Part shown: positions 8,455-17,416 of the stretch, one piece after another
Position numbering within the stretch: the first letter of the stretch is position 1
How the letters are laid out: each line of letters opens with the position of its first letter
Source of the DNA: Prorocentrum cordatum
Taxonomy: Eukaryota > Sar > Dinophyceae > Prorocentrales > Prorocentraceae
DNA length: 25,247 bases
Reading direction: 5' to 3'
Assembly: GCA_963575745.1 (NCBI GenBank)
Contig: CAUYUJ010017819.1
Span: forward strand, 134,337 to 159,583
Made by a program: the position numbers and the translations under genes
The notes under the pieces: model-generated
Seen by the model: only the letters and a program-made list of their open reading frames with translations
Told to the model about the DNA's origin: nothing
The model's database searches: none

Positions 8455-9106
8455 AGTAGGTTCTGCCTCCGGGGGCCTTTTTTCGGGCCACGGGATTGTG
8501 AAGAACGGATCTGGGATGACAAACTGCACAAGATGGACCCCGGGAGGGGTCCGAGGATCGATTGCGATCGGATGCATTAATCCAGAAACCGCAATTCGAT
8601 CATAATGTGCCCTTTTATAACCGAGGGACGCGAATGTGACGGAGGAGCGGATGTCCTCTATGACAGAGGGGCTCGTCATCCCAGTCCTCCTCATCCTGCT
8701 TCTCGAATACGTATATTTCATGCTATCCCTGCGTTCATCATCTTCGCGGATGTGATCCCTGTCGTATTTTATTTCACTCGCCCGTTAACAATATCCACCA
8801 CATTCTCCTCTGTTGCCGCTGTGCCCCGCCATCTTCCTCGTCACCCTCCTTCGCCTGCACTTCCTCCTTTTCTTCCGCCCTTCTCTCCCCCTCAGGTTCT
8901 TCTTCCCTTTCTTCGTCCACTTCGTTATCCCTCTTCCCGCCCCCCTTCCTTTCAACCTCCCTTCCATCCAATCACATCGCGTCGTCCGTCGCCGTTGTGT
9001 TCAAACCGTCCCGCGCCCGCAGGATCGCCCGCGAACAACGGCGCAGTCGGGCCGCTCGCGGCTTAACGCGCGCCAGCGCGATCGTCTTGCAATGGGCGAT
9101 GCAACC
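8455..9106. other. No gene seen; includes a pyrimidine-rich segment
   Basis: The first half has no recognisable feature. Positions 8815-8985 are rich in C and T (CTTCCTC, CTTTTCTTCC) without a regular period. Open frames are short and of biased composition. Confidence 0.4.
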
Positions 9107-9108
9107 CG

Positions 9109-9207
9109 CGATTGGTCAGCGTGGGGCTGGGAAGGCGGCCGTGATTGGTCAGCGTGGGGCCAGGGGGGCGGCCGCGATTGGTCAGCGCAGGACTGGGAGG
9201 GCGGCTG
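9109..9207 (+). repeat. Three tandem 33-bp repeats with an ATTGG box
   Basis: The word ATTGGTCAGCG recurs at 9111, 9144 and 9177, exactly 33 bp apart, each followed by a GGCTGGGAAGGCGGCC-like segment. ATTGG is the reverse of a CCAAT box, so an upstream regulatory role for the fragment starting at about 9598 is possible but unsupported. Confidence 0.8.
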
Positions 9208-9597
9208 GGAAGACGGCCGCAATGACGGAGAGTGGCGCGCCAGCTGTGGGCGCCAAGTGGCGCGATGGCCCTACCGCCGCAGCAGCGGCGGCGGTCGCGC
9301 CCAAACGGCCGTCTCGCTTCGCCGCGCGTGGCGTCGTGAAGCCCCGCGCCCCTGGTCTCGGCATGCCCGAATGAAATAATTTCGCGAGGGCTGCCATCCG
9401 AAGCGCGCCGGATCTCGGGGACGCATTTCCAGGATGTGGGGCGGGATCCCCAACCGCGACTGCGGCGCAGGGGGCCCGCGCTACCGCGGCGGCGGCGGCG
9501 CGCGGGCCCCGGGATTATGCAAAGTTTGGCGTCGACTACTCTTTGAATTGCGAGGAGAGGCTCGGCAAATCGTTTAGACAACGCAGCCGCGCGTTGA

Positions 9598-10124
9598 AAT
9601 GGTGGCGCTCCGTTCGAGTCAGAAGTCAAGTGGCTGGACAATGTGGAGCCCACCATGGTCACTGTTTGCGACCACGGTGCGAAAACGAGCTTCGGTTTCA
9701 AGGGTGAGGAGGAAGTCCCGTGGCGGCGGCAAGAGATGGCGGCGACGCTCAGGGAGGAACACATCAGGGAGGGCGGCGGGGGGCCACGCAGCAGCGGGGC
9801 TCTGATCGGCTGCTCCCTCGAGATTCGGCCAAACAGCTACGGCCTCAAGCGCCGCGACATCGCGCCCGCGCCGCTGTTCGCGGGGCAGCGGGTGCAAGTG
9901 AGGCTGCCGATGTGGGATTTCGCGCTGCGTCGCGACGACGGGACAGGCGTCCGCTTTTGCACCCGCGCTGGGGCGACAGGAAGGTCGAAGCGCTGGCCCT
10001 CGTGCCCCGCGCGGGCACGGCGACGCCGCCAGCCGCGGGAATGGGTTGGAGGAGCGGGGGGGGGCAGTGTCGCTATTGCGCGGCGCTGGGTGTAGAGCGC
10101 AAGTATCGGTTCGACGCCGCGTGA
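9598..10124 (+). pseudogene. Protein fragment of unknown function, frameshifted
   Basis: I do not recognise the family. From 9598 the frame reads NGGAPFESEVKWLDNVEP, MVTVCDHGAKTSFGFK, GALIGCSLEIRPNSYGLKRR and VQVRLPMWDFALRRDDGTG. It has a balanced residue mix and third positions overwhelmingly G or C, as in dinoflagellate genes. At 9955-9960 the sensible reading shifts: skipping two bases (9958-9959) continues as HPRWGDRKVEALALV and runs to TGA at 10122-10124 with RKYRFDAA. Upstream the frame is closed by TGA at 9595-9597, so an upstream exon or a lost 5' end is likely. There is no clear start codon; ATG at 9655 is the first Met. It could be a decayed gene, a retro-copied fragment or a gene with an assembly indel. 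The minus-strand frame over the same span is Arg/Pro/Ala-rich and less convincing. Confidence 0.45.
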
Positions 10125-10329
10125 GAGAAGCGAAGTTCGCGCCTTGTCTGGGGCCCCGCATCAGCGGGGCCTCGGCGCCCAGCGCCGGGGCCTCGGGGCC
10201 CGCGGGGGCGCGCCCGTAGCGGTTCTGTCGGCAAGTCCGCGCGATTCGCCGTCCATCTCTTCGCCCGCGCGAGCTCCAAATCGTGAGTCCTTCCAGTGCG
10301 CCGTTTCTGGCACGTCGAACATGGGAACC

Positions 10330-10857
10330 CGTGGAATCCTTGCAATTTTGTATCCAGAATGTGCGAGGCGCTGAGGCGAGAGCCACAACCTGAAAAGGAA
10401 CTGCCTTCAATCCGTGAAACTCTTGCAAATGTTTACAACGCATGTGCGCGGTGCTAATGCGAGAGCCACATTTTGAAAAGGAGCTGCCCTCAGTCCGCGA
10501 AGCTCTTGCACATGTTGAAAGCGAATGCGCGCGGCGCTAAGGCGAAAGCCACATCTTGAAAACGACCCGCCGTCAATACGTGAAATTGCTGCCATTTAAA
10601 AGTCGAATGTGCGCGACGCTCTGGCGAGAGCCACATTTTGAAAACGACCCGCCCTCAATCTGTGAAACTCTGGCAACTTTTGAGAACGAACATGCGTGGT
10701 GTTAAAGCGAGAGTTAGATTGTGTATATTATTTGTTTTCAAACTGTAAAGTTTTGGCGAATGTTTTTGAACAGTGGTGCGTGGCGTTAAGGCGAGAGTCA
10801 TAGTTTGAAAATGATTCGTATTTTATGTGTGAAGCTGTTGTCAAGTTTAACCTTCAG
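10330..10857 (+). repeat. Diverged ~83-bp tandem satellite, about six units
   Basis: Units begin at about 10359, 10442, 10525, 10607, 10692 and 10775 (82-85 bp each), preceded by a half unit from 10330. Consensus words are ATGTGCGCGGCGCTAAGGCG, AGAGCCACATTTTGAAAA and CGTGAAACTCTTGCAA. The period is not a multiple of three and stops occur, so it is non-coding. Later units become more AT-rich and diverged. Confidence 0.85.
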
Positions 10858-10950
10858 GGTCACGAATGGTGAGGAAGTCTCAGGCGAACCGCCCGGCCCG
10901 CCCTAACATCTGGCCTCGGGGTGCGACAGGGAAACGTTATAGGGGAAAGG

Positions 10951-11060
10951 AATGGAGGAGGAGGAGGAGGAGGAGGAGGAGGAGGAGAAGAGGAGTGGGA
11001 GGCGGAGGGGTAGAAGGAGGGAGAAGGGAGGATGAAGAGGAGGAGCAGAGAAGGAGGTGA
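10951..11060. repeat. (GGA)n purine tract
   Basis: Imperfect GGA/GAG repeat, purest at 10952-10990. Short open frames here are Arg/Glu/Gly artefacts. Confidence 0.85.
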
Positions 11061-11346
11061 GGAGGATGTTTCTGCTGTATGAGGGACGGAATTGTTGTGT
11101 CGGGATTCACGTAGTCGAGGAAAAGGTAGTCTGATAAGATTATTATTAGGCTTATATTATTGATTGAGGATTATTGTTACTCGTATCCTGATTATGATGA
11201 TTGTTAATCTTATTGATATTATGATGAGTAGAATGCTTTCTGATTATTATTCTTAGTATGGATTATTCATTTATTTATTATTCCTTTTCTATCTTCTTCT
11301 TCTTATTATTCTTTATACTTATTCGTTATTATTCTTCCTTCTTAGT
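11061..11346. other. AT-rich island without a gene
   Basis: Composition switches sharply to AT-rich, with many TTATTATT and GATTATT words and no convincing frame. It sits between a purine tract and a long pyrimidine tract. Confidence 0.6.
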
Positions 11347-11524
11347 ATGAGGAGGAGAACCCCCTCCCCTCTTTTCCCCTCTCGCCGCCCGTTCATCTGC
11401 TCCGTTGCCGCGCCGCCTCGTGTCGTGCCCCCTCTCGTATGGGTGACGGCCACCGCCGAACTGACTGCTGTTTCGGCTTGTCGGGAGGCCCACCGGCGCG
11501 CTGCGCCAGGCCTGTGGGAGGATC

Positions 11525-12356
11525 CGCACTCCTCCTGCTCTTCTTGTCCTTTGCCTCCTCTTCCATCCTCTTCCTCCTCCTCCTCCTCCTCCTCCTCCCT
11601 CCTCCTCCTCCCTTACTCCTCCTCGCTTAACTCCTCCTCTCGCCCCCTCTTCCTCCTACCTCCTCCTCCTCCTCCTCCTCCTCATCCTCCTCCCTCCTCC
11701 TCCTTCCTCCTCCTCCTCTCCTCCTCCCCTCCCCCCTCTGCCTACTCCTCCCTCCTCACGTCCTCCTCCTCCTGTTCTCCTCCTCCTCATCCTCTCCTCC
11801 TCCTCCTCCTCCTCGTCCTCCCCCTCGTCCTCTTTCCTCAATCCTTCTCAACCTTCTCCTTGCTTTCCTTCACTCCCCTTCGCCTCCTCTTCTCCTCCTC
11901 CTCCTCCTCCTCCTCCTCCTCCTCCTCCTCCTCCCTTCAAAAAAAAAAAAAAAACCCCGTTTCCTCCTCGTCCTCCTCCCCCTCCTCGTCCTCCTCCTCC
12001 TCCTCCTTCTCTGTTCCTTCTCTGCTCCTCCTCTCCTGCTCATCTTCCTCCTCCGCCTCCTCCTCCCCGCTCTTCCCCTCTTCCTCTCCATTTCTCTTCC
12101 CTCCCGTATCCACCTTGTCCTCGCTCCTCCTCTGCTCCTTGGCCTCCTCCTTCTCCTTGTCCTCCTCCTTATTCTCCTCATCCTCATCGTCCTCCTCGTC
12201 CGTCTACGCCTCCTCCTCCTTGTTCTCCTCGCCCTTTTCCTCCTTGTTCTTCTCCTCATCCTCGTCCTCTTTCTTCCATTCCTCCTCCTCCTCCTCCTCC
12301 CTCCTCCTCCTCTTCCTCTTCCTCCTCCCCCTTCTCCTCCTCCTCCTCTTCGTCTC
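11525..12356. repeat. Long (CTC)n / (TCC)n pyrimidine tract
   Basis: About 830 bp of imperfect TCC repeat, broken by a 16-base A run at 11939-11954. The tract keeps frames of several hundred codons open on both strands (Ser/Leu/Pro on one, Arg/Glu on the other). These are composition artefacts. Confidence 0.92.
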
Positions 12357-12861
12357 TTCTCGCCCTCGGTTGGCCTTTGTAGGCGCTCTGTGGCCCTCGG
12401 GCCCTGCTTGGGTCTTGCTGATCTGGTGCGCTCCAAGGTCCCGAAGGTGCGCGGGCAGAGTGGAATACGCGGTAGGTCACGGCCAGATTGCTTCCAGGCC
12501 TTGTTTTTTGTGTGAGCCTCGTCTATGTCATGCCGTCGCGTGCGTCGTTCACGGCTGGCCTGGCGGTCATATCTTTCACATTGCAATGATCGCAGCTTTT
12601 TTTTTGTTTTGTTTTGCACGACTTTTTCAATTTCAAGTCCCAGAAAGAAAAGGCCTTGCCTTCGACGGGTCTTCGACGGATCGAGAGAGTACGCCTCGTC
12701 TTCTTCGATGGAAGACGGCGGAACTAAACCGGGGGCGGAAATGGACGGAGGTAGACTTCGGCCCTCCAACAGGTCCAACGTTCCTGGGACGAGCCATCTG
12801 GTGGTGGCATTGGGCCAGCAAAGAACAGGGGATGCGGATCGTGAGTTCGTCGAGCCTTTCA
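12357..12861. other. No gene seen
   Basis: Mixed-composition sequence with a short T-rich run at about 12597-12620. Frames continuing out of the pyrimidine tract give no recognisable protein. Confidence 0.4.
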
Positions 12862-13034
12862 CAGTCAACCCGCAGAGTAAGGATAGGCATCCCTCCCAAC
12901 GCTACCCTTGCATCCTTGCTTCCTGGGTCCATCCTTGAACACTTTCGTTGGCCGCGCCCCGCTCGGGAAGCTTCGAAATGGGCGTCCAAGGCCCTTGCAT
13001 CCTTATCGCGCATCCTTACTCTGCGGGTTGACTG
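12862..13034. mobile_element. Mariner-like MITE, copy 1 (CAGT ends)
   Basis: The left arm CAGTCAACCCGCAGAGTAAG (12862 onward) is inverted at 13011-13034, with 23 of 24 bases matching. Total length is 173 bp with no coding capacity. Ends starting CAGT are typical of Tc1/mariner elements, which duplicate TA; the right flank is TA but the left is CA. The interior has repeated TGCATCCTT words, as in the similar element at 16697-16867. Confidence 0.78.
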
Positions 13035-13748
13035 TATCACCGACCCTCCTCAGGTATCCTGGAGCGCGTTCTGACGCAGCCGTTGCGACGAGGGCCCCAC
13101 CCAGGAGGCCCCTTCGGGAGAGAAAGCGGGCGCTGCCCTTCTGGGGGGAGCGGGGGGCGGGGCCGGTAACGTTCCGATTCGGGGGTCAGCACGACCCGCG
13201 ACGTTGCCTGGGGGGGAGGAGGGGGGCGGCCGGGGCCAGTCACGGCCGCTGTCGCGAAAAGTCTACAGCCGGACCGAGGCAGAAGGTCGAGGTCGATTCG
13301 GGGAGGGTGCCTTCGTGTCCTTCGCGTTTGCTGGGCGGTCTTGTGCACCCTGGGGGGGGGGTACGTGCCCTCGGAGGTTCGGTGTGTGCTGGCCGGCGGG
13401 GGGCCTCGCGTCCTCGAGGGGTGCTCTTCTGGCCCAAGTCCGGCTGCAACACAAAAGCAGGCTCTGTCTTGGAGGGCTATGTGACGGGGGTGGACAGACC
13501 TCCTACCCTGACACGTCGATTCAGGAATGGGCCGTTTTCGGTTCGTGAGGGGGCGTCGCGGCCGTCATTTTTGCGGGTCCAGGTCCGTCGGTTTCGGCCC
13601 CAGGCCGTTTTCACTAAGGGGAGGTTTACTGAAGGGATGTTTGTCCACCGCCGAATGTGCACCAGCGCGCTGGCCCCCGCCGGGGCTCGGAGGAGGCGTG
13701 GGGCGGCGCCCTGCCCGCTCCTCACCGAGCGCGCTCCACTACTCGTAA
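13035..13748. other. GC-rich stretch, no recognised gene
   Basis: Several frames overlap in GC-rich sequence, with Gly, Arg and Pro dominating. I recognise no domain. A plus-strand frame of about 300 codons runs through it and across the next inverted-repeat element, which argues against it being a gene. Confidence 0.45.
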
Positions 13749-13908
13749 GTCGGGCCTGTCCCTCTACAGGGGGAATATTCAAAAGTAGTAAAGAAAGAGT
13801 CTGGGGACGTTTTTTTTTTTTTTTTTTGGTATTTTTTACCTTTGGGGGGCATTTTTAGGTATCTTTGACTTTTCGTCCCAAATCCCCCTGTAGGGGGACA
13901 GGCCCGAC
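13749..13908 (+). mobile_element. Introner-like inverted-repeat element, copy 1
   Basis: Terminal arms of about 28 bp: GTCGGGCCTGTCCCTCTACA continuing GGGGG, inverted at 13881-13908, flanking a T-run-bearing spacer with no coding capacity. Reading plus, the sequence begins GTAAGTCGGGCC (13746 onward) and the right arm ends GGGGACAG before GCCCGAC, which resembles a splice donor and acceptor. CACTACTCGTAA to the left and CACTGCTCGTAA to the right (starting 5 bp outside the arm) look alike and may be a diverged target duplication. A second copy is at 23824-23972. Confidence 0.78.
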
Positions 13909-14156
13909 CCAACACTGCTCGTAAACGCCCACCCGCAAGCGCCCGGACAAAAACACACATGTGTCTTCCTTTACGCCGTGCCTGGCACCTCTGCCGCTTC
14001 GCGGCTCCGGGCCACTCTGCGAGCAGCCGCTCTGCGAGCACAGTGCGACTCGCCCGCGCCCTGGCTCCGCCACCGCGGTCCCTCCGCCGAGGCGGTGGGG
14101 CCCGCCACCGAACACGCCGGTCCTCCGCCGCACCCCGCGCGGCGGGTGCGCGCGCG
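13909..14156. other. GC-rich spacer, no gene seen
   Basis: Short GC-rich sequence between the introner-like element and a CTC tract. The word CTGCGAGCA is repeated near 14016 and 14031. No protein is recognisable. Confidence 0.4.
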
Positions 14157-14337
14157 CCCCTCCTCCTCCTCCTCCTCCCCTCCTCCTCCTCCTCCTCCGC
14201 CTCCTCCTCCTCCTCCGCCTCCTCCTCCTCCTCCTCCGCCTCCTCCTCCTCCTCCTCCTCCTCCTCCGCCTCCTCCTCCTCCTCCGCCTCCTCCTCCTCC
14301 TCCGCCTCCTCCCCCTCCTCCGCCTCCTCCTCCTCCG
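14157..14337. repeat. (CTC)n tract with CGC interruptions
   Basis: About 180 bp of CTC repeat with regularly spaced CCTCCG variants, a higher-order pattern of roughly 18-27 bp. Open frames through it are artefacts. Confidence 0.9.
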
Positions 14338-14756
14338 CAGCTTCTGCCTCCCGGGGCCGTCTTCGGGCCCAGCGGGGCCGTCCGCCCGCAGCGCGGGGCG
14401 GGGGCGGGCGAAGTCTTGCGGTCGGGCCGAGGCCCAAGTATGCTGAGGTCGAGGTCGGCTCGGGGAGGGTGCCCATTCGTGTTCTTCGTGCTTCTCGGGT
14501 GCTCTTGTCCCGAAGACGGGACATGTGCAGGACCAGTGGCGGGCTGGTTCTCGACCCCAGGATGTTAAAAAGAAGCCGGGGGCGACGTCGGTGTGGTGTG
14601 GTGTGTACTCTTTTCCCCGCGTTCTGGGGTAAGGAAGAAGCATGCGTACAACAAGGTTCCGTACACACCAGGATCCGCTGCTGTGTGCAAATTCCAGTGC
14701 AGGGCCGGATAAAGCGTCGGTATATTGAGAGTTCGGTTCCCTGCTCGTGCATCCTT
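14338..14756. other. No gene seen
   Basis: GC-rich sequence becoming less biased after about 14560. No recognisable protein, RNA or repeat was found. Confidence 0.4.
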
Positions 14757-14958
14757 CGGCGGCCAGCGAGGGGTGGAAGTGAGAGGGAGGAGGCCTTCTC
14801 AGAAAAAGCGGCGGTACTTCTCAGCGGCCCTCGCGCCTTCTGAGAAGTCCTCTGTGTCTTCGGGGAAGGCCTGGGAAGCTGTTCAGAGGCCCCGGGGCAT
14901 TCCGAGCCCTCCGAGACGGCCCGCCCCCCCTCCCCTCCCCCCCGGGCTCGCCGCGCCG
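14757..14958 (+). mobile_element. MITE-D copy 1 (CGGCGGCSAGCGAGG ends)
   Basis: The left end CGGCGGCCAGCGAGGGG pairs imperfectly with a right end CTCGCCGCGCCG, total about 202 bp. The interior contains repeated TTCTCAGA/TTCTGAGAAG words and the block CCCTCGCGCCTTCTGAGAAG, which aligns with 22024-22220 in the same orientation. It has no coding capacity. Confidence 0.7.
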
Positions 14959-15034
14959 AATCCTGGGGGGGCGGGGTACCCTTGAGTGTTCCGTGCCTTC
15001 TTTGGCCAGCGGAGGACCTCATTCAGAGCCCCGA

Positions 15035-15375
15035 ATCATCAGGGGTAACTCGGGTCAGGGCTAACTCGGGTTCGTTTTTCGGGAATCCGAACCCGACTTA
15101 CCCCGGACCCGAGTTGCCCCGGATAATTCGGGCGTCCAGAGCCCAACATCATCCGGGGTAACTCGGGTCAGGGCTAACTCGGGTTCCTTTTTCGGGAATC
15201 CGAACCCGACTTACCCCGGACCCGAGTTGCCCCGGATAACTCGGGCGCCCAGAGCCCCACATCATCCGGGGTAACTCGGGTCAGGGCTAACTCGGGTTTC
15301 CTTTTCGGGAATCCAGACGCGACTTACCCCGGACCCGAGTTACACCCCGGATAGCTCGGGCGCCCAACTCGTGCC
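15035..15375 (+). repeat. Three tandem 113-bp palindromic satellite units
   Basis: Units start at 15035, 15148 and 15261, exactly 113 bp apart and nearly identical. Each carries GGGTAACTCGGGTCAGGGCT and AACTCGGGTTC, and then the inverted complements GAACCCGACTTACCCC and GGACCCGAGTT, so every unit can fold into a long hairpin. The third unit has small changes, including an extra CAC in its right half. Confidence 0.92.
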
Positions 15376-15888
15376 CCCGGAGCGTGGGCGCTCCGCCCCA
15401 GGCCCGGCCGCAAGGGGGGGCGCTCGGAGGCGGAGGGCCCGTCTCGGGCGGGGCGCCGCGCGGGCCCCCGCCCGCCGCCCCGTGGCAGAGAGCGGGCAGG
15501 GCCCACGGCGCGCGCGCGCCAGGCGTGTGGAGGTGCACGCGGGGGCGCTCTAGGCAGGGCCTCTCGCCTCCGGAGGGTCGGATCCAGCAGTGGCGGAGCG
15601 TCCTGGCGTGCCGATAGGCCTACCAAGCGCGGATTCACACATGTGAAGCGCAGTTAGTCTCTCTGCGCCCTCCCTCCGCACCTGCTTGCATCCGTCTCGC
15701 TTCCCCTCTGCTCCCCTTGTCTTCTCCGCAGCCTTTTGGGTCACAGGGGGGACCGCTTGTCCCGCCCTCCCACCCTCTTTCTCCCTCTGGCGCCGCTGCG
15801 CCTGGGGGCCGGGGTGTGACCTCGTGTGCGCGACTTGGCCAATGAAGACAAGAACGCGTAGGAGGAGGAATAGGAGCAGGAGCTAACA
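15376..15888. other. No gene seen
   Basis: GC-rich to about 15550, then pyrimidine-rich. The phrase GCGTCCTGGC and a following CCTACCAAG at about 15597-15629 resemble 22498-22529, which lies just ahead of R5 copy 2. Part of the context of R5 may therefore be duplicated too. Confidence 0.4.
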
Positions 15889-16075
15889 GTGTTCTAAGAA
15901 CCTATTGTGGTTTCCACGAAATGTTATCAGAACATTTCTGGCAGAGTCTGTCTGGTTTTTGTCACATCGGGTGTATGCTCTACGAGCAGTGTTTTGGTTC
16001 TTAGAACATTTTTGGGTTCTACGCGAATTTCGGGGTAGGACTACAGGCATGCAGGGACGGTCGGTCCCAAACGTG
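15889..16075 (+). repeat. Dispersed repeat R5, copy 1 (~185 bp)
   Basis: Aligns with 22533-22711 in the same orientation: start GTTCTAASAACC, then ATTTCTGGC, CACATCGGGT, TATGYTCTA, TGGGTTC, GGTAGGAC and the end GGGACGGTCGGT. Several GTTCTAAGAAC-type palindromes occur within it. No coding capacity and no clean terminal inverted repeats. Class unknown. Confidence 0.75.
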
Positions 16076-16694
16076 GGAGCCCAAGCATTTGCGGAGCATG
16101 CTCCCAGAGCGGAGTGCGGGCAAGACTCTTGTCCACATCCGCTGCAGCTCGGAGGATTCGGGCTCCCTATGGACAGGTTTTGCCCCCAGAGGCTCGACGT
16201 TTATCCATATGCCGTGCGCCTCGGCCTTGCGGTCCCCACTTCAAGAAAGTCCAAGACGCACTGGGTATGGATATGAATATTCCCCGCATGGAGGGCTCAG
16301 GGTGAAATCCATATTGGCTTTTGCACCTCGAGCACCAGCCTGTCTTGTGACTCACCTTCTGCAGACTCGAGCCTCGAAGATCCATCGAGAGGGCAGTTCA
16401 GATGTCACCCTTTGCCCTTCACCCAAAGAAGGTGCGCGCGTTGTGGTGACCAGAGAGCTTTTCGCCCTCCGTCTTCCGAGCTTCGCATGTACGAGGACAT
16501 GCCCGATCTAACGATCGCTTCTTGGGACGTCCGAGAGCGGATCTTGCTCGACATTGAAGGGTTGACGCGGTTTCAGAGATCAGGGCTCCGTCGTCAAGGC
16601 AGGAACTTGACGCAGAAGGAGATCCTGCTCAGCTTGACGCCCCTGTATCCTGGTCCAGCCGGCCCATGGAGGAGCACGGTTTTCCAGTATCTGT
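16076..16694. other. Moderate-GC stretch, no recognised gene
   Basis: Plus-strand frames of 66-140 codons overlap here, and none resembles a family I know. Composition is less biased than the surroundings, so a decayed exon cannot be excluded, for example the frame with MYEDMPDLTIASWDVRERIL near 16490-16550. Confidence 0.35.
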
Positions 16695-16696
16695 TA

Positions 16697-16867
16697 CAGT
16701 CAAAAACCTAATAAGGGCGCGCGATTTTGCTCAGGGTACCCTCGCGTCCTTGCTCTTCCTTGCTCTTGCGTCCTTGGGGTTTTCGTCGTCCGCCGCCCCA
16801 AAAATCCCAACTTCGGCTTCCAAGGATCTTGCGTCCTTGCCGCGCGTCATTATTAGGTTTTTGATTG
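16697..16867. mobile_element. Mariner-like MITE, copy 2 (TA-flanked, CAGT ends)
   Basis: The left arm CAGTCAAAAACCTAATAA is inverted at 16850-16867 as TTATTAGGTTTTTGATTG (one mismatch), and the similarity continues inwards to a GCGCGCG block. Length is 171 bp. It is flanked by TA on both sides (16695-16696 and 16868-16869), the target-site signature of Tc1/mariner elements. The interior has GCGTCCTTG repeats like the element at 12862-13034. No transposase is encoded. Confidence 0.83.
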
Positions 16868-16869
16868 TA

Positions 16870-17098
16870 TCTTCCAGGAGACCATGCCCTGAGATCTCAC
16901 GTCGAGGAGGACAACAGCAAGTCTGGGGAGATCACGCCAGGAACCCTGGACCCAGATTCCAGGGCCATCTTGGGGCCATCCTGGACGCTTCGGCTGCCCG
17001 CGGCCACCCCCGTCCAAGTCCAGGGGAGGGGTGAGCCCCTCCCCGTAGGGGAAGAAGGGGGTCGGATAACGAGGAGGGTTGTTTTTTTGCGTTGCCTT
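16870..17098. other. No gene seen
   Basis: Mixed-composition sequence between a mariner-like MITE and a GGA tract. No recognisable feature. Confidence 0.4.
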
Positions 17099-17182
17099 GG
17101 AGGACTTGGAGGAGGAGGAGGAGGAGGAGGAGGAGGAGGAGGAGGAGGAGGAGAGGAGGAGGAGGAGGAGGAGGAGGAGGAG
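17099..17182. repeat. (GGA)n purine tract
   Basis: About 80 bp of almost perfect GGA repeat. Confidence 0.92.
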
Positions 17183-17413
17183 GTGACGCTTCAGGCTCCA
17201 GTGTCGCGCCCCCGCATCCTGCGCAAGAAAAGGGAGGAACACCACCTACGCCCAGAGGGCTGGTGGGGATTTCCCGCGGCACCTCCCGCGCCAGCTCGAG
17301 GCCCGCGAGGGCCCCGGGAGCCCAGAACCTTGGGCGCGAGAGGGCCCGGCCCGACATAGCTGCGACGCCCGGATCTCGGGGCGATGCTCACGGCTCCGAA
17401 GGACGCAGATAAC
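17183..17413. other. No gene seen
   Basis: GC-rich. The phrase GCGACGCCCGGATCTCGGGG followed by CGATG (17361-17385) recurs in altered form at 17799-17824, on the far side of the CTC tract; the tract may sit within a small duplication. Confidence 0.4.
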
Positions 17414-17416
17414 CGG

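Noticed and set aside
8425-8456. GGTTCGAGA-like words suggesting a tRNA or SINE B box (also at 20768)
   Set aside because: No matching A box or cloverleaf could be folded around either site.
11347-13074. A 575-codon open frame on the plus strand, and a 332-codon frame on the minus strand over part of it
   Set aside because: Both owe their length to the TCC/GGA tract. The proteins are Ser/Leu/Pro or Arg/Glu runs, and the plus frame also crosses a mariner-like MITE.
13739-15022. A 427-codon minus-strand frame
   Set aside because: It spans an introner-like element, a CTC tract (Glu-rich there) and a MITE; no protein-like segment.
15035-15375. Regular repeat considered as a CRISPR-like array
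   Set aside because: The units are contiguous 113-bp copies with no variable spacers, and the window is eukaryotic.
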